Positions 9,887 through 22,628 of a stretch of 64,000 nucleotides of DNA are shown here, in pieces. Below the pieces are notes generated by a model. That model searched no databases and was not told the DNA's origin. It worked only from the letters and a program-made list of their open reading frames with translations. Location: NCBI GenBank assembly GCA_023375675.1, contig JALQBC010000030.1, positions 62,001-126,000 of the forward strand, in the 5' to 3' direction. Position numbers and translations under genes: made by a program. The stretch comes from Cytospora piceicola. Its lineage: Eukaryota; Ascomycota; Sordariomycetes; Diaporthales; Cytosporaceae. Each line of letters begins with the position of its first letter. Within the stretch, counting starts at the first letter, position 1.

Positions 9887-11215
9887 ATGCACCAGGATAT
9901 CGCCCCTCAAAACAGCGTCCCTCGCTTCGCTTTTATTGAAGATGGGGAGCCTCCCGAACGATACCGCCCTGGAGGCTATCATCCGGTTGCTATTGGCGAA
10001 GTCTTGCATGAGCGCTACCAGATCGTGCACAAACTCGGTTTCGGCTCCTATTCCACCATTTGGCTTGCGAAAGACACCCGACAGCAAGACAGATATGTTG
10101 CCATAAAAATAAAAATGGCCGAGACCGACCACGACTCGAACGAGACGCGGATATGGCGTCACTTGTGGGCTGCTGCAAATGATGCTCAGCAACCTGCATT
10201 ACTACTGCACACTACGTCCGCTGGAGTCCAAGGCATACCTCCGATCTGGGACGAATTCACAATCGATGGCCCCAACGGGACACACCGATGTATTGGGACA
10301 GTTCCAGCCAGGATGACCGTCGCCGAAGCACAGGAGGCTTCATATACTCGGCTCTTCCAGTTGAAAGTGGCACGAGTGATTGTGGCTCGGCTTATAAAAG
10401 CTGTGGCTTTCATGCACAGGAGAGGTTATGTCCACGCCGATCTACACCTTGGAAACGTCCTTCTCGAGTTCCCAAAAAGTATGGCTAAGATGCCCTCGGA
10501 CAAGCTTTTCGAAACCTTTGGCAGCCCTACGCTGGAACCCGTAAGGCTCATTGGCAACGAGAAGGAGCAGACACTCCCTATCGGTGTTCCCTCCCATATA
10601 GTGATCCCAGCTTGGTTCGGAACAAGAAGCGAGGACATCAAGCTTGACGAGGCATCTGTAATATTAGCCGACTTCGGTGAAGCATTCACACCATCCACTG
10701 AGCAAAGGTTTCACTCTAACACCCCTCTCACCGTGCGCCCGCCAGAAGCCAGATTTGCACCCGAAAAGCCACTGTCATTCGCTGCCGACATATGGACACT
10801 GGCATGCTCTATTTGGACTATCCTCGGACAACGGCCACTGGTTGACATCTTTAGCTTTACGGAAGACTACGTCACAAGAGAACAGGTGGATGCACTGGGG
10901 AGATTGCCTGAGGATTGGTCGGCACGACGGGACACCCAGTCTCAGTATTTCGACAGCCAAGGAAATCTGTTGGATCACACGTGCGAACGGCGGAGTCTAG
11001 AAGTTCGGTTTGAAGACTCGATCCAACTCCCCAGGCGAGAATGCGGCATGGAATCGATTGGAAATGATGAGAAGATTGCTCTACTTGGCATGTTGAGGGC
11101 TATGTTAGCCTTCGTTCCTGAAGAGAGGCCCACTGCTGCGAGTCTGCTGGAGTGCGAGTGGATGGTGAAATGGGCTCTTCCGGATCTTTGCGAGGCCGAC
11201 ATAGCGAGCCCTTAG
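9887..11215 (+). CDS. SRPK-like serine/threonine protein kinase
   Basis: 442 aa from the ATG of MHQDIAPQNS, single exon. The N-terminal YRPGGYHPVAIGEVL followed by RYQIVHKLGFGSYSTIWLA is the standard entry of fungal SRPK-type kinases. The glycine loop is around residue 51, the ATP-binding lysine is K74 in VAIKIK, the catalytic loop is H183-A-D185-LHLGN and the metal site is D262-F-G. All the core catalytic residues seem present, so activity is likely. A large spacer between lobes, as in SR-protein kinases, is not obvious. The frame is open upstream to an ATG at 9770, adding 39 residues rich in basic and hydrophobic residues; that could be a presequence or simply leader. SR-protein phosphorylation is the family role; these expanded fungal members often have unknown targets. 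Confidence 0.8.
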   Translation: MHQDIAPQNSVPRFAFIEDGEPPERYRPGGYHPVAIGEVLHERYQIVHKLGFGSYSTIWLAKDTRQQDRYVAIKIKMAETDHDSNETRIWRHLWAAANDAQQPALLLHTTSAGVQGIPPIWDEFTIDGPNGTHRCIGTVPARMTVAEAQEASYTRLFQLKVARVIVARLIKAVAFMHRRGYVHADLHLGNVLLEFPKSMAKMPSDKLFETFGSPTLEPVRLIGNEKEQTLPIGVPSHIVIPAWFGTRSEDIKLDEASVILADFGEAFTPSTEQRFHSNTPLTVRPPEARFAPEKPLSFAADIWTLACSIWTILGQRPLVDIFSFTEDYVTREQVDALGRLPEDWSARRDTQSQYFDSQGNLLDHTCERRSLEVRFEDSIQLPRRECGMESIGNDEKIALLGMLRAMLAFVPEERPTAASLLECEWMVKWALPDLCEADIASP

Positions 11216-11403
11216 ACTTCTGGAGCACTACAAACTGTGACAAACTGCTAGCTCTTTTCCTGCACCCTTATATGCGCGGTGACTTCGGTTTTGAGCCAAA
11301 TATAGTAATGAGAGATACTCCGGATGATAACGGCAATGGCCCTGAAGCAAAGTGCCATCTCCTTACAAGCTTTCGCAAAGTCGTCGTCCCCAATGTCGGA
11401 CGT

Positions 11404-11940
11404 TCACCGACCTGCCGCATCATATTCAAATTTGCATTTTGATACACGCTCTGCGTTATGCCCATATACCGCTCTCGTTCGGCTCCTCTCAAAATCGATG
11501 GACTGAACTTGCAAGTCGAGCGAAGGATCTCCAAGCGACCCTCGCCGCGTAACTTGGCTTACAAACACATTTCGTAATGCGACGTCCCGCAGAACGCCCT
11601 CCTTTTGGACCCGGGAGAGGAAGTTGGCAACTTCGATAATCAAATTTCGAGTAAAAGACCAATCAACCTGGGCTCCTTCGCCCAAGCCAACAACCAAATA
11701 CAGCCAATTGTCCATCCCAACACCGGCAAGAGATAACGAAAGAAGGTTTCTGTGAAGGGCACGCCCGATAATACAAAGGTCTTTCGGGTAATTCGATGAT
11801 ACCTACTCCAGGGTAGACAAAACGAATACGTCTACACCCTGTATTAGAAGCCGTTCTCTCGATTACAGATGTGTACTTACATAGATGTAACTAGGTATTG
11901 TCCAATACTTCAGTGCTCTGAGACAGTCAGGGAGGTCCCA
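11404..11940 (-). pseudogene. Protein-kinase-like gene remnant with in-frame stop
   Basis: Reading leftward, an open piece from 11940 gives WDLPDCLRALKYWTIPSYIY, then a plausible intron (GTAAGT to ATACAG), then GVDVFVLSTLE, an in-frame TAG, and a continuous stretch ending at 11404. The last stretch contains GRALHRNLLSLSLAG, GMDNWLYLVVGLG, GVLRDVALRNVFV and SIDFERSRT, which resemble the kinase catalytic loop (here R-D-V-A-L-R-N) and the D-F metal site. The histidine usual before the catalytic aspartate is replaced by leucine-arginine. No supported start exists upstream. If the TAG is instead inside a longer intron ending at GTAG, the gene could be functional. It is convergent with the intact kinase 190 bp away but not obviously a copy of it. 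Confidence 0.55.
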
Positions 11941-12357
11941 GGCTAAACATAAGGGTCAGTTGACATCTTGAGTTTCATGCCGGTTTCCCCTCAGCTATGA
12001 TTATAGGTCAAGTCAATCACTTCACTCGTAATCGGCTAGTATAAGTGGTAACGATAGAGGCAACATCAGGGAAAGTTACAGATTGTACTTTATTTGAAGT
12101 CCCAAATTTACGAAGCATAATAACTGAAACATGTGCACACAGGCGGGAACTGCAGTATGAATATAGTGGTTGAAAATCCCATGATAAATTCCGGAAGACT
12201 CTATTTGGTACGCCGAGAACTCCAAGGAGCAAACTAGATCCTGACCGCCAACTGGTACCAGCCAATGTGACGATCTTCACTCTTCCCTCCTTGAGGTGAC
12301 TGCTGCAGACTGGTTCATCGGTATCGGTAAATCTTACTCACCACTCTCCTCCGGATC

Positions 12358-13098
12358 TCAATGTCTCCCACAGACGCAGAGCCTCCTCCCCGACAACCCC
12401 AGCTCCAGGTCCCTCACAGCCACCTCAAAGGCCTCCCGCGAAGGATCCGACAAGTACGTCTCAAACGCCCCGACGACCACCTCGTCATGCCGCCACACGT
12501 GCTCCTGGAAGTCCACCTCCTCGCGGAAGACTTCACAAGCACGCCACATCCACCCCGTGACGACATTCAACAGCGCGCCCAGCACCGCGCTCCGCTGCAG
12601 CGCCCGCCTCTCCCCCTCCATGCGGGCCTCGACGGCCCGCCCGGCCGCCTCGACCACCGCGACGGGGCTGGCCCTGGCCGCGCGGTCGGGACAGTACGCC
12701 CTCCAGTCCAGCGGCGCGGCCGCGAGGGCGCGGTGGACGCTGGCGTCGACGCTGGCGGAGAGGTGCGACGCGACGCGGGCCGCCAGGGCCCCCGCGAGCG
12801 CGTCCTGCCAGCCCTCCTCGTTGGCGGCTACCCTCCGGCCCAGCCGGAACGCGCTCGCCTCCCGGTCGGCGCGGTCGGGGCAGCGGCAGGCGTCGCCCAG
12901 GGAGTTGGGCACGGGGAGCTCGAGGTCGAGCTTGACCTGGCGCGCGTGGATGGCGACGTGGCGGCGGAGGTCTGGGTCGTGGGTCAGTTTCTTGAGGCTC
13001 AGGAACGCGGGGCAGGTGGTTCGGTCGACTAACTTTACCGCGGAGGGGCTTCGCTCCCGCCGGAACTGCTTCTTGATACGTGTCCACAGGCGCTCCAT
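12358..13098 (-). CDS. Hypothetical protein, GC-rich orphan
   Basis: Single frame of 246 aa from ATG at 13098 in a good context (GACCATGG). I recognise no family. The N-terminus is basic (ERLWTRIKKQFRRERS) and the middle is rich in Ala, Arg and Asp, with predicted helical stretches such as DALAGALAARVASHLSASV. No signal peptide or membrane span is seen. The body is far richer in G and C than the flanking DNA. Long frames are open on the opposite strand too (12296-13261 and 12361-13032), a known consequence of high GC, so the strand is not fully certain. I prefer the minus strand because it has the better start context and less skewed amino-acid composition. Confidence 0.5.
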   Translation of the reverse strand: MERLWTRIKKQFRRERSPSAVKLVDRTTCPAFLSLKKLTHDPDLRRHVAIHARQVKLDLELPVPNSLGDACRCPDRADREASAFRLGRRVAANEEGWQDALAGALAARVASHLSASVDASVHRALAAAPLDWRAYCPDRAARASPVAVVEAAGRAVEARMEGERRALQRSAVLGALLNVVTGWMWRACEVFREEVDFQEHVWRHDEVVVGAFETYLSDPSREAFEVAVRDLELGLSGRRLCVCGRH

Positions 13099-14284
13099 GG
13101 TCTACAGGAAGCGCTGGGCTAAGAATATTGTTGGAGGGAGAGTTGAACTTGGCGTTGGACTAGTCAGTCTGAGGTTTCAATGTTGGTGTGTAGGCAAGAG
13201 GGTGGATGAGTTTGGCGATCAGGAGTTACTAGGTCCTCAGCAAAGGGAAGACTCGGTTTAAATATACTCGAACCGAATAATGGAATCCTTCTGACAATGC
13301 GATTCTTCCGTCCAAATCCACTCTGGGCTCTTTGAGTTCACGAAGCACCGGCACAAAGCTCGGCCCGCTACTTTGAAGAGACGGCAGCAACACAAGGACT
13401 TTATTTGAAAGGGCGCCTTTGTCAGTCAAAGCCAATGCTATTGTAGAGCAAGGCATTATTGCAGGCTTTGAGTTGGAAGGGTGGATAGATCCGTGGCTGG
13501 GCAAAAGGTCTTGGTGAGTGCGGCATTGGAAGCCGGGGTGAGTTGGACTCGGATGACGAGAGCTTGTCCCGAATCCAGTAAGTTTCCACTTGTTGATGCA
13601 CAAATGAGACAGAAACATTATATCGTATCAGTAACCAAAGCAATACACTCTCCCTTTCGAACAGTGTCACTAATCAAAACAATACACTGCGGTGGTGGCT
13701 TCACCTTACCCCCCTCCCTGCCCTTGCTTCAGTCTAGAACATTCAGAGTCTATCAACCAATTGCCACTTCCTGGGCAACCCATCTTCCTAAACGCCATGC
13801 TGCACCCAATGTGCTGTCATCATGTTGGCACGTGTATAACAAAGAAAGAATAGAGAAAGAAAAAACCAAAGCAAGGTAACAAACCAGGCATGGGGCCGCG
13901 AGGAACACAGTCCAAAGCCCCAGGCCAAACGAACTCCCAATGTCAGCCGTAATCATCCAAGTCATATCCATCATCAAGCCCTGCCGAACCCATCACTACC
14001 AGCAAGAATGGAACCATCAAATCCACCTCGGGACATCACAGCCAAGACCCCCCCCCCCCCCACCCTTCCAGTTTCCTTCAAGACGACCTCCGCAGTAACC
14101 CCCCAACATCTCCTCTAGCATGCCTCCCTTCTGAGCGCGAAGACGAAGACCTCGCACTGCCACCAAAGCTGAAGCCCTGACGGGAGACGATGGCCCTGGA
14201 GCCACCATCACCGCTGTCACTCAACGAATCGGCAGCCCATCTCAGACCTCCACGCAACCACGAGCTAGCTCGACGGGGACTCCA
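13099..14284. other. Intergenic between orphan gene and ATG26
   Basis: About 1.2 kb: upstream region of the orphan gene and 3' flank of ATG26. Nothing codes convincingly. It includes a C homopolymer of about 13-14 bases near 14048. Confidence 0.6.
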
Positions 14285-17200
14285 CTAAAGTCCCTCCTTG
14301 ATGCTCTCGCTGCTACCGCTCCGCCTCGGGCCCGCGCTACCACGCTGACCGGACGCTTTGGAGCCAGGCATGGTGTCGCCGGTGTACAGCATCGTGCTGT
14401 TGAGCGTCTTGCTGCCAAGCGCCTGGGGCTTCGCGGCATCAGAAAAGCTGGCGAGGAACTGACTCCTCTTCATAATTGCGTCAATCTCGACATCGCCATC
14501 ATCTTCCGGGCTGGTATCGTCTCCTATGAACGTCCAGCTCTCCTCTTCGACATCGTCGTCCATGTCTCCTACGGATCCGGTAGTGGCCGCACGCTCTGCC
14601 GCTGCGGCGTTCTTGCCTGCCTTCTTCTCGATTAATGACTTGGCGTACTCCATGTCACGGTAGATGCACTGAATCGCTGTGTCGACGCCGTTTTCCTATA
14701 GTGATGGTCAGTATACGATTGAATTTTGTAACGGTGGAAAGCGTGGTGGAGAATGGATCAAATGTACCTTGCGGATGTTCTCCCCCAAGCCCCTCGCCTT
14801 GGCAATCATCCTCTCAGAGTGAGTCGCCTCCCACAGCGCCCTTGCAAATGAGTTCACACCCCACTTCTTCAGCAGGATTCCGACACCGAGATCCTCGACA
14901 CGACCGCCAAAGAAGAATTGGTCGCCAAAGAAGGGACGCACAATGGTAGGTATACCAGCACGCAAGCTCGCGCCAGTCGTTCCTGACCCACCATGGTGCG
15001 CTGCAGCGTCGATCTGTTTGAACAGCCAGTCATGAGGAGCTGACTTGATTGAGAAAATCTCGGGGGGAAGAGGTATCTCAATCAAGCCCCCCTTTCCTTC
15101 GCTGCTGGCGTCGGCGGAGCTATCAATATCGGCCGTTATGCCTACTTCTTGAGCCTCGGCAGACTTGGGATCGAGTCGATCACTCCAACCTTTGCTGAGG
15201 ATACACCTCACGTCCGCCTTCTGTACGGCAGCGATGATCTCTCGTGTAAATTTAGCCGGGTTGTCCATGATGATGCTTCCGAAGCCAACATAGACCAGCT
15301 TCTTCTTGTCTTTCCGGGCCTTGTCAATGAAGTCCACGAGATCCTGGTCAGGTTTCCAGTTGTCGCTGCCCTCATTGAGGAACCAGTATCCCGTGACTCG
15401 AATCCAGTCACTGTAGTCCAGCGGTGGGGGTACGACGTGCTGTGAGAAGTTGTACAAGAAAGGGACTTTGTTGGGCTGCATCTTCTCGAGGCTGGTATTC
15501 GGCAAACCAAGAGTTTGGTTGCGCCATCTGTTGATCTGATGCGCGGTGGCCTTCCAGAATACAGCGTCGAACAAGATATACGTGACCAAGTTGTATGCAC
15601 CACCCATCTTGCGCTCAGGCATCATGAAGGCCTGTGGATAAGCTCTTGTCCTCGTCCAAGGCATTCCAAAGGCGCGGAAGTAAGGGATGCATAGCTTCTC
15701 GGCGATGTGGATACCTGCCATAGCAGAAGGACTTTCGATAAGCACGTCCGAGCCCTTGCACGCTTGCCAACTGCTTGCCAGTAGCCCATCCAGCCAGGTC
15801 CGCATGGTGGAGCTGGCCTCTCGTAGGAAAGACACGGTGAAGGTGCCATTCTCAATGCATAATCGCATCAGCTCTCCTGGATCGCCTTCCACCGGAGCGA
15901 ACTCGATACCGTGGTTCTCGATCCAGTCTTTGAACTCCATGTGTGTGGCAATCTTGGCCTTGTGGCCCTCAGCCATCAGTCCCTTGCAAAGCGCGATGTA
16001 GGGCTGCACGTCACCTCTCGAACCAATTGTGAGGCAGGTTATGCGTAGAGATTTTTCGGGCTTGAAGTTGATGAATGAGGCTTTCGGGTCGTCAAAGATG
16101 ATTGTAGGTCCATCAGACATTCCAGTATTATGTCGCGGGAGGGTGAACTCAGGTGGGAATTCCTCATGCCGAGCCTGTTCAAGTGCCTTGTGCTCGGCGA
16201 CTGCGTTCTCAGCATCCTCTTGTTCGTCACTATCCATGCCTTGCGACTCGCGCAACGATTTCGCAGTCTCGAGCCCCTTGAGGAGGAAAATGGCCAAGTT
16301 GTCGCGGAGTGCCGAGTCGCCAAACTCGAAGAACAGCTCTTCATGCCCACGAATCACAACCACCAAGCCAGCATATCCCAATCGGAAGCCACTAGACTTG
16401 GTCACATTTTCGATGTCCCTGATTGGCAGGATAAGCTTTGTGCGCGTCCCAGGCATGAGACTCCGGAAGCAGAACGTGCGATCGCTGAGGTAAACCTTGC
16501 CGTAGAGAGGCAGCACGCGCATGAAGTATCCGAAATAGGTCGCTTTCAGTCTTTCTGTCCTCGGCAGGGCAAAGTGAGCCTGGAACCGTTCCTCGGAAAT
16601 CCTGTCTTGCTCGTCGGCGTCGCCTCCGTCATCAGCCCGAAGCGCGTTAGGCTCGTCGTAGTGTCTTTGACCACCCTTCCACATGCCTGAAACCTTCCCA
16701 GCGTAGCCAATAGACTCTGTCGCGAGAAGACCACCCACACGTTTGGAGTGTCGACCGAGATATTCTGCAAATGCGCCAACTCGTTGCAATGGATACGAGC
16801 CCATTTTGCTGATTGTTTGCAATGTTGGAGTTGGCGGATTTGGCTCCCCATGCTCGCCAGAGGAGGGGTCGGTAATATTGCTGGTGGTGGCACCGTGATG
16901 AGGCCCATAGTGATCACCCAGAGGTTCGGTGGAAATGTGGCGGTGAGGGCTACTTGAAAATTCGCGTCCTTTTCCCCTTGACGCTGAGGCTGACCGATGA
17001 ACCGTCGGACTGTGAAAGACATCGCTGCCTCTGAGGATCTGACTGGCTGATTCGTCCAACTCGCCCGATGTTGTCATAGCCGACATGCTTGCTATGCTAG
17101 GGTCTTCCGTCGAATCGGCGTAGGAATCGGTCGTGATGTACTTGTCGGCTCCGGATATCCTGTTGCTGAGGCGACGTCTGCTGGTCGATCGGCCAGTTCT

Positions 17201-19240
17201 GCTGAAGCTTCGCCGCGGGGATTCGCCTTGGTTGATATCCATACTCCTGCCGCCGGACTGCTGCGTCGTGTCGTAGTTCCTCCTAAAGTACTCCCCACTA
17301 GCGCGAGGAGATGAACCTGCTGGCGACTGGGGAGACCTGGGTGATAGGGTAGCCTTCACATTGCCCTGCAGTTTGCCAGTTTTACCTTTCGGAGGAGTGA
17401 CTAGTCCAGTCCTGTCGCCACTGTGTGAACTTTGCCTTGCGAACGGCACAGTCGGCCTGGTATTGTTGTGCGCAGTTGGGGGTGAGTCGGCCTTCTTGCC
17501 CTCGCTGTCATGGTCGCGCGACTGAACGTCCTCTATGAGGATTTTGAGAACGCCAATGGCTTCCTTGCCAAAGCTGAAGAAGGAGAAGAAGTACTGTTGG
17601 CGGTTAGTCGTCAGCTCTTCTCTCGACAACCCAGTTATACCAAGATCTTACCTCGTCAATAGCATACGTCTCATCGTTGTCAATCACACGTATCTTGCAA
17701 GTATCTGCAAGCTCGAGCATCTGTGCCTCCTCAATGTCGATCACGTTCGCAATGGGCAAGCGGATCTTGACGCTGTCACCGTCGTTGTGACTTCGGAAGA
17801 TAACCTTTTGGAGACACTTGACCCACTCGTTGGCACTCGGTGCGCTGTCAGCGCGGAAATGGTAGGTCCTGTGGTCGGTCTCGACGGAGAAATGCACACC
17901 CTCCTTGTCTTTGTCGGTTATCGAAGCAGAAATTCCGTAACGAAGATCAATCTGTCCATGAGGAAAGTATAGATTGGATGGATCCCGGAAGTATGAGAAG
18001 ACATCGCCCTTGAGCCGGAACCAGTACCGATTATACTTCGGATTTCGTTTTCCAGACTTTGAGAGGTAGCCAGACTTGGTGACCTCATGCTGGTAGATTG
18101 TGAGCGTGGTCCTCTCGGGATTCGGTTCGGCTTGACTGACCGCTTTCTTTGGTAGATATGCGTAGAAGCAGATGTGTCTAGATGTTATGTAGATGTAGCC
18201 TTGCAAAAGCACGCCTTGGAGCAGCCAGCACGGGTACTCTAGTCACAAAGTCAGCACCGGCCCAGACAGAGTATGGCAAAGAGGGGAGGGGGAAAGGTAG
18301 GGAAAACCGAACCTGATATGAGCTCCTCCGGCTCATCGAACTCGAAGATCTTCTGTAACCTCTTGGAGAGGTCGGATGGTGCAGTCTCTGTCAAACCCGA
18401 TGGCTCACCACTCTTATCGATTGACCGCCGTTCGAGATCAAAACTTGGTCGTGCGGAGACCTCAGCGCGTGCCTCAAGCATGCGGCTCATGACCGGCGCA
18501 AGTCGGTTCTCGTCATTTGGCAACGATATTGATGGGCCATCCCAGACCGGAGACTCTGGCTCTGACTCCTCTTGTATCTGTATTGCTGGTTTCTTTCCAT
18601 CTTTCCTCGACCGACTTTTGGTCGACAACCGTGATAATATCGGGACTGACTTCATCAGTTTGCTATCGCTGAACTTCCTCCGGTGGCGTTCAGTGCTCTT
18701 GGAGCCCGGCTTTCGCAAAATTGTCGTCTGCGCCATGGGGTCTTTTGCGCCATCATTTCCTGGCCTTCGGCCTACTCCATGACCATCTGAGTCTTCAGCC
18801 TCCTCCTCGCTACTGTGTCCCTCGAATCTATCGTGGAAGTCAACCTTTGGGCCAGCTGCAGCGATGAGTCCGAAGATGCTCTGATTCAGGTTCATGATTG
18901 GGCGGTTGGGTCGACCAAGCCCAACGGGCAATACATCTTCTTCTTGCTCCTCATCTCCTTCTTTTCGTTTAAGCTGTTCCGGGAAGTCCATGTTAGGATG
19001 GCGGGATAGCTGTCGCTTATGCAGTTTCCAACGAGGTACTCGACGGCGGGATGCGTCTTCGGAGTGTCGAGAAGGGGATAAAGGACTACGTTGCAGTTGT
19101 CGTTGTTGCGGTAGGGAGGTGGTCGAGGTGGTCGAGGTCGTATTGTTGTCGACAAGGTGGTGTATGCCTTGTCTCGTACTTGTCTGAGAGGATGTAGGAG
19201 GTTGGGGACGATCCGAGGACAGAGGTAGTTGAGGCTCCAT
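14285..19240 (-). CDS. ATG26: Sterol 3-beta-glucosyltransferase
   Basis: Four exons reading leftward: 19240-18313, 18238-17652, 17593-14768 and 14695-14285, all in phase, giving 1583 aa. It transfers glucose from UDP-glucose to the 3-hydroxyl of ergosterol. Domain order is a disordered N-terminus (to about 305), a first GRAM segment ([16 protein letters not shown]), a PH domain (about 350-445, [20 protein letters not shown]), a linker, a second GRAM (about 840-950), the GT28 donor fold starting at [12 protein letters not shown] (about 1025), and the UDP-glucose site [15 protein letters not shown] (about 1370). This is the exact architecture of Atg26/Ugt51, which binds phosphoinositides on membranes and is needed for pexophagy in some yeasts and for infection in a Colletotrichum species. 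The protein is complete. The start is the first in-frame ATG of exon 1. Confidence 0.95.
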
Positions 19241-22200
19241 TGTCTCGTGGGTTAGCCTGGACAGACCGCTGCCTGGCCAGGGATAGCTGCAGGTTAGTCT
19301 GGGGTAGCGACAATCTAGTGGATGATGTTTTGAGTGGAACGACGTGGACCGATATGCGGCTCTGGTTGGACGGCAGGGGTTGATCTCGTTGATTGATGGG
19401 TTGACTCGATATGTCGTATCCAGAAAAGCAATCCCCGGGATCTAGTATTGGATGAAAGGGTGTCTGAGTAGAACTTTGGGCCTGTACATAGAGGAGTGGC
19501 TGCTGCTCTAGCCAGCTTGCGTGCGATAGAGTGTTGGTCGACAAGGAGACGGGAAGCCAATGACTGACTGAAGCGCAAGATAGAGTCACGGCTTGAGGTG
19601 CAGGCGGCAATGCAGGTGCTTGCTGTACACAGTAGGACGGTCACACGCCACGCTGACTCTATGTGAAGCTGTGCAACGTCCTGTAGTGAAGGACAGGACA
19701 ATGTGACCAAACAACGGTTCAGTTAGCGAATGGTGATAGTAGTGATAGTGGTATGTGGTCGTTGACGGGAGGATTCGCATGTGCTCGTGCATGTACTATT
19801 GCTCCCAAACAAGAAAACGGCATATCACATGGGATACCCAAAGAGAAGGACCAAGAAGCAACAAGAATAGGATGCTGTTGAAGAGGTGGCTGATTATTTT
19901 AGGAATATGTTAAACATGCCCGCCAACTCAGGCCTGTCCGTCAGGGGGGATTTTGGGGGTCTGAGAATGGAGGGTTCAACAGTTCCAAGGTTGTCGTTCT
20001 GAGGTCTCTGGATGAGGTCTCTGGATGAGGTCGGTCAGGCTGAGGGTCTCGGGAGTCTCAAAGTCCCCATGTTCCCGAAGTTCAAAGCTTGCCGGGCGTT
20101 CAGGGTATTCTAGGCACCGTATCTAGGTACGATACGGTAGGATTTGGATGCCACGGATGTTCAGACTGCCAGAGCTTGTTCAATGATCAGGAAGGAGTCA
20201 GGGACCCTTGGGCCCCTATTAAGGTGTTTTCTAATTGGCCAGATATGTGGCTTTTACGGAGCCACTTACAAGTAGAAGAGCAAAGTCTTATCGATAACGG
20301 TGGGTGCAATGACGCTCGAGCCTCAAACGGTTCCATAAAATGGGCTGGAAACCCGGGGGGATGACGGTGAAAGCGCCACCAGATGACACATGCTTTTCAG
20401 ATGACTTGCCGTCTTGGCCGTCACATGCCAAAACGGCCCAAAGATAAGAACCCGTGGACAGCTCCGTCCGAAACTCAATCATCATCACGGACGTACAACC
20501 GCCACTCTTCGTACTTGCAGCAATTTAGCTATGAGCAAATTCATCTCACGGATTGTGAGTGCATAACTTGGTAACAGGCCTTCACAAGAGTCCAACCGTC
20601 GAGCATCATCGTAATCGTAAGGATCAAGGTAAATGATCTGCGTCAGAAAAGTCATGCGTGTGGTCCTGGGGGCAATTCGATACACTATTACTGCTATTGC
20701 TAATATCACTAATAACTATCTGGCCCGAGGTGGCATCCGAGCCGATACGGTACGGCATCCGGTCTCAATCCCGTGCCCGCTAATGAATACGTCTCTCGCC
20801 GGACTGCTGTTACACATCGCGAACGGACATCTGGGCCAGGAGGACAATTAGAGGCTCGGGCCCATGGAAATCGGCCACGGAATAAGATACGAATGGCGTC
20901 GAATTTGTTCCAGGTTCCGTCACGATTCCGTTGAGCTTGATCCCGACCCTACGTAAATTACATCCCATTCAGACAACCTAGCTCTTATAAGCTTCGTGCA
21001 CCCACGACCTCCAATCACGCGATTTCCATCGAAAAGCCGTTCGGGCAATTACTTTCGCCTAGGCGTTTTCTCCCTACAAGAATCCAGAATTCCCAAGGCA
21101 GATCCCTCGGGCTCAGTGACGCTCTTGAGCACAAAGCCGGATCAGTCCGTCCCCATCAATCAAGGTCTTCCGGTCAGCAACAGTCCTTTCTTGCGCAAAT
21201 AAGAGGGCCATCAGGCTGAGATCCACTGAGCTGTTGCATTACGAATAACAGGTTAGAGACATTATACGCTGAGTTTGGGCGACGGATGGCGAGCCTGGAG
21301 TATCTCATGCCTTGCTTACTTCTCCTTCCACCGAGGAACCGTGCCCAGCTCTGGCAAATTGGCATCCTGATCATAAAGCTGGCTTCTGCCTTGAGCCCTG
21401 AGATTAGAGCCTCAAGAGCCATGGCAAAATGACTGTCGGCCCAGTTGAGTAGGGATCATTGGAAGAAGATGACATCAACCTGAACTGTTTGCAGCGCAAA
21501 GAAGTCGCGTGGCTCGAAAATCCCTCTTCCTTCCTTGAACACCCTAGCATTGTTGTGAGCTTTCGGTCACAGCAGGGTAAAGTCGGTCGAGGGGGCAGGG
21601 GACGACGTACTCTGGGGTTCTGTACTCCCGCCCCATCAGGCCCCATGTGTTGGAAAACAAATGCACAGTTTGGCATGGCTCTTTGCCAGGGTCATACCGA
21701 TATGGCCCGGTCCAGCTCCGACATGTATGGCCTGTGTCTGCCTCAGAGAGCCCCAGTCGAAACGGTCGGTAACATACACTGAGATTTGCTCTGGTTTTCC
21801 TGAGTATACCACAATGGCATTATCAAAACGCATCGCGAGTTCCGAGTTGATTTCAGAGGCAGCTTAGAAGGATTCTGTTGTGTTGTTGACCACACGGAAT
21901 TCATGTAATTTGAGGTCAACCACGCAGTGGTCCGAACATGTAATCGATAGGATGACCATACTGTCTCACTCGGCTCTTGATACTTAGCTTATTTCCCCAA
22001 CGCATCGACGACCTGCAACATAGGTAAATTAGCAATCTACATCAGGTAGTTTTGGGGCAGACGTGATGAATCTCCTACCTTCGTAGATGCCGACCATGTC
22101 TCCTCGGTTTTAACTCGCAGCCAGTCATTGGTGACGGGAACGTTCAGGATTCAGGATGCCATCGTATGAGCCACCATAGCAGGCTCAGGCCCGTAGAAGG

Positions 22201-22628
22201 TACGCATGGTCATGGCAGGTCGAAGAATGCGGGCAACATCTTACTCGGCCAGCGGAGTCTGTTGAGAATAACCTGCAAAGGACACTCGGCCGCCATTCCC
22301 ACGAGCCCCAAGTGAGCGATAACTTGCTGACACACTATTGCTGTGCTGATGAATGTATCAATAGCTACAGGATTGGGAGGAAGGAGTGCGATATCATCAA
22401 AAATCTTCATCTTCATCCTCATTTTGTCTATCAACGTGCTCATATACATGCCTGTAACCCAAAAGTCTACCCAGGTTACCCCTTGCGACTGTATTATGCA
22501 GTTTCAATGTAAAATCTTGGGAAACAGGACCAAGGCCCTCGCTTCTACCAGACACCCAAACGCTCTTCGCAACGCACATTAGTCATCAGTACTACTACTT
22601 CGATATAACCCACCCCAAATGCACTTGT
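19241..22628. other. Intergenic, 3.4 kb, no gene supported
   Basis: The region holds the ATG26 promoter side and the 3' flank of CMR1. Open frames are all under about 110 codons without recognisable features. A 13-bp direct duplication (AGGTCTCTGGATG) occurs near 20002-20029. An unannotated noncoding RNA or a short intron-rich gene cannot be excluded. Confidence 0.55.

Noticed and set aside
12296..13261. A 321-codon + strand frame over the GC-rich orphan
   Set aside because: Composition is Ser/Arg/Ala-skewed as expected from antisense of GC-rich coding DNA; the minus frame has the better start. Kept as an uncertainty, not a feature.
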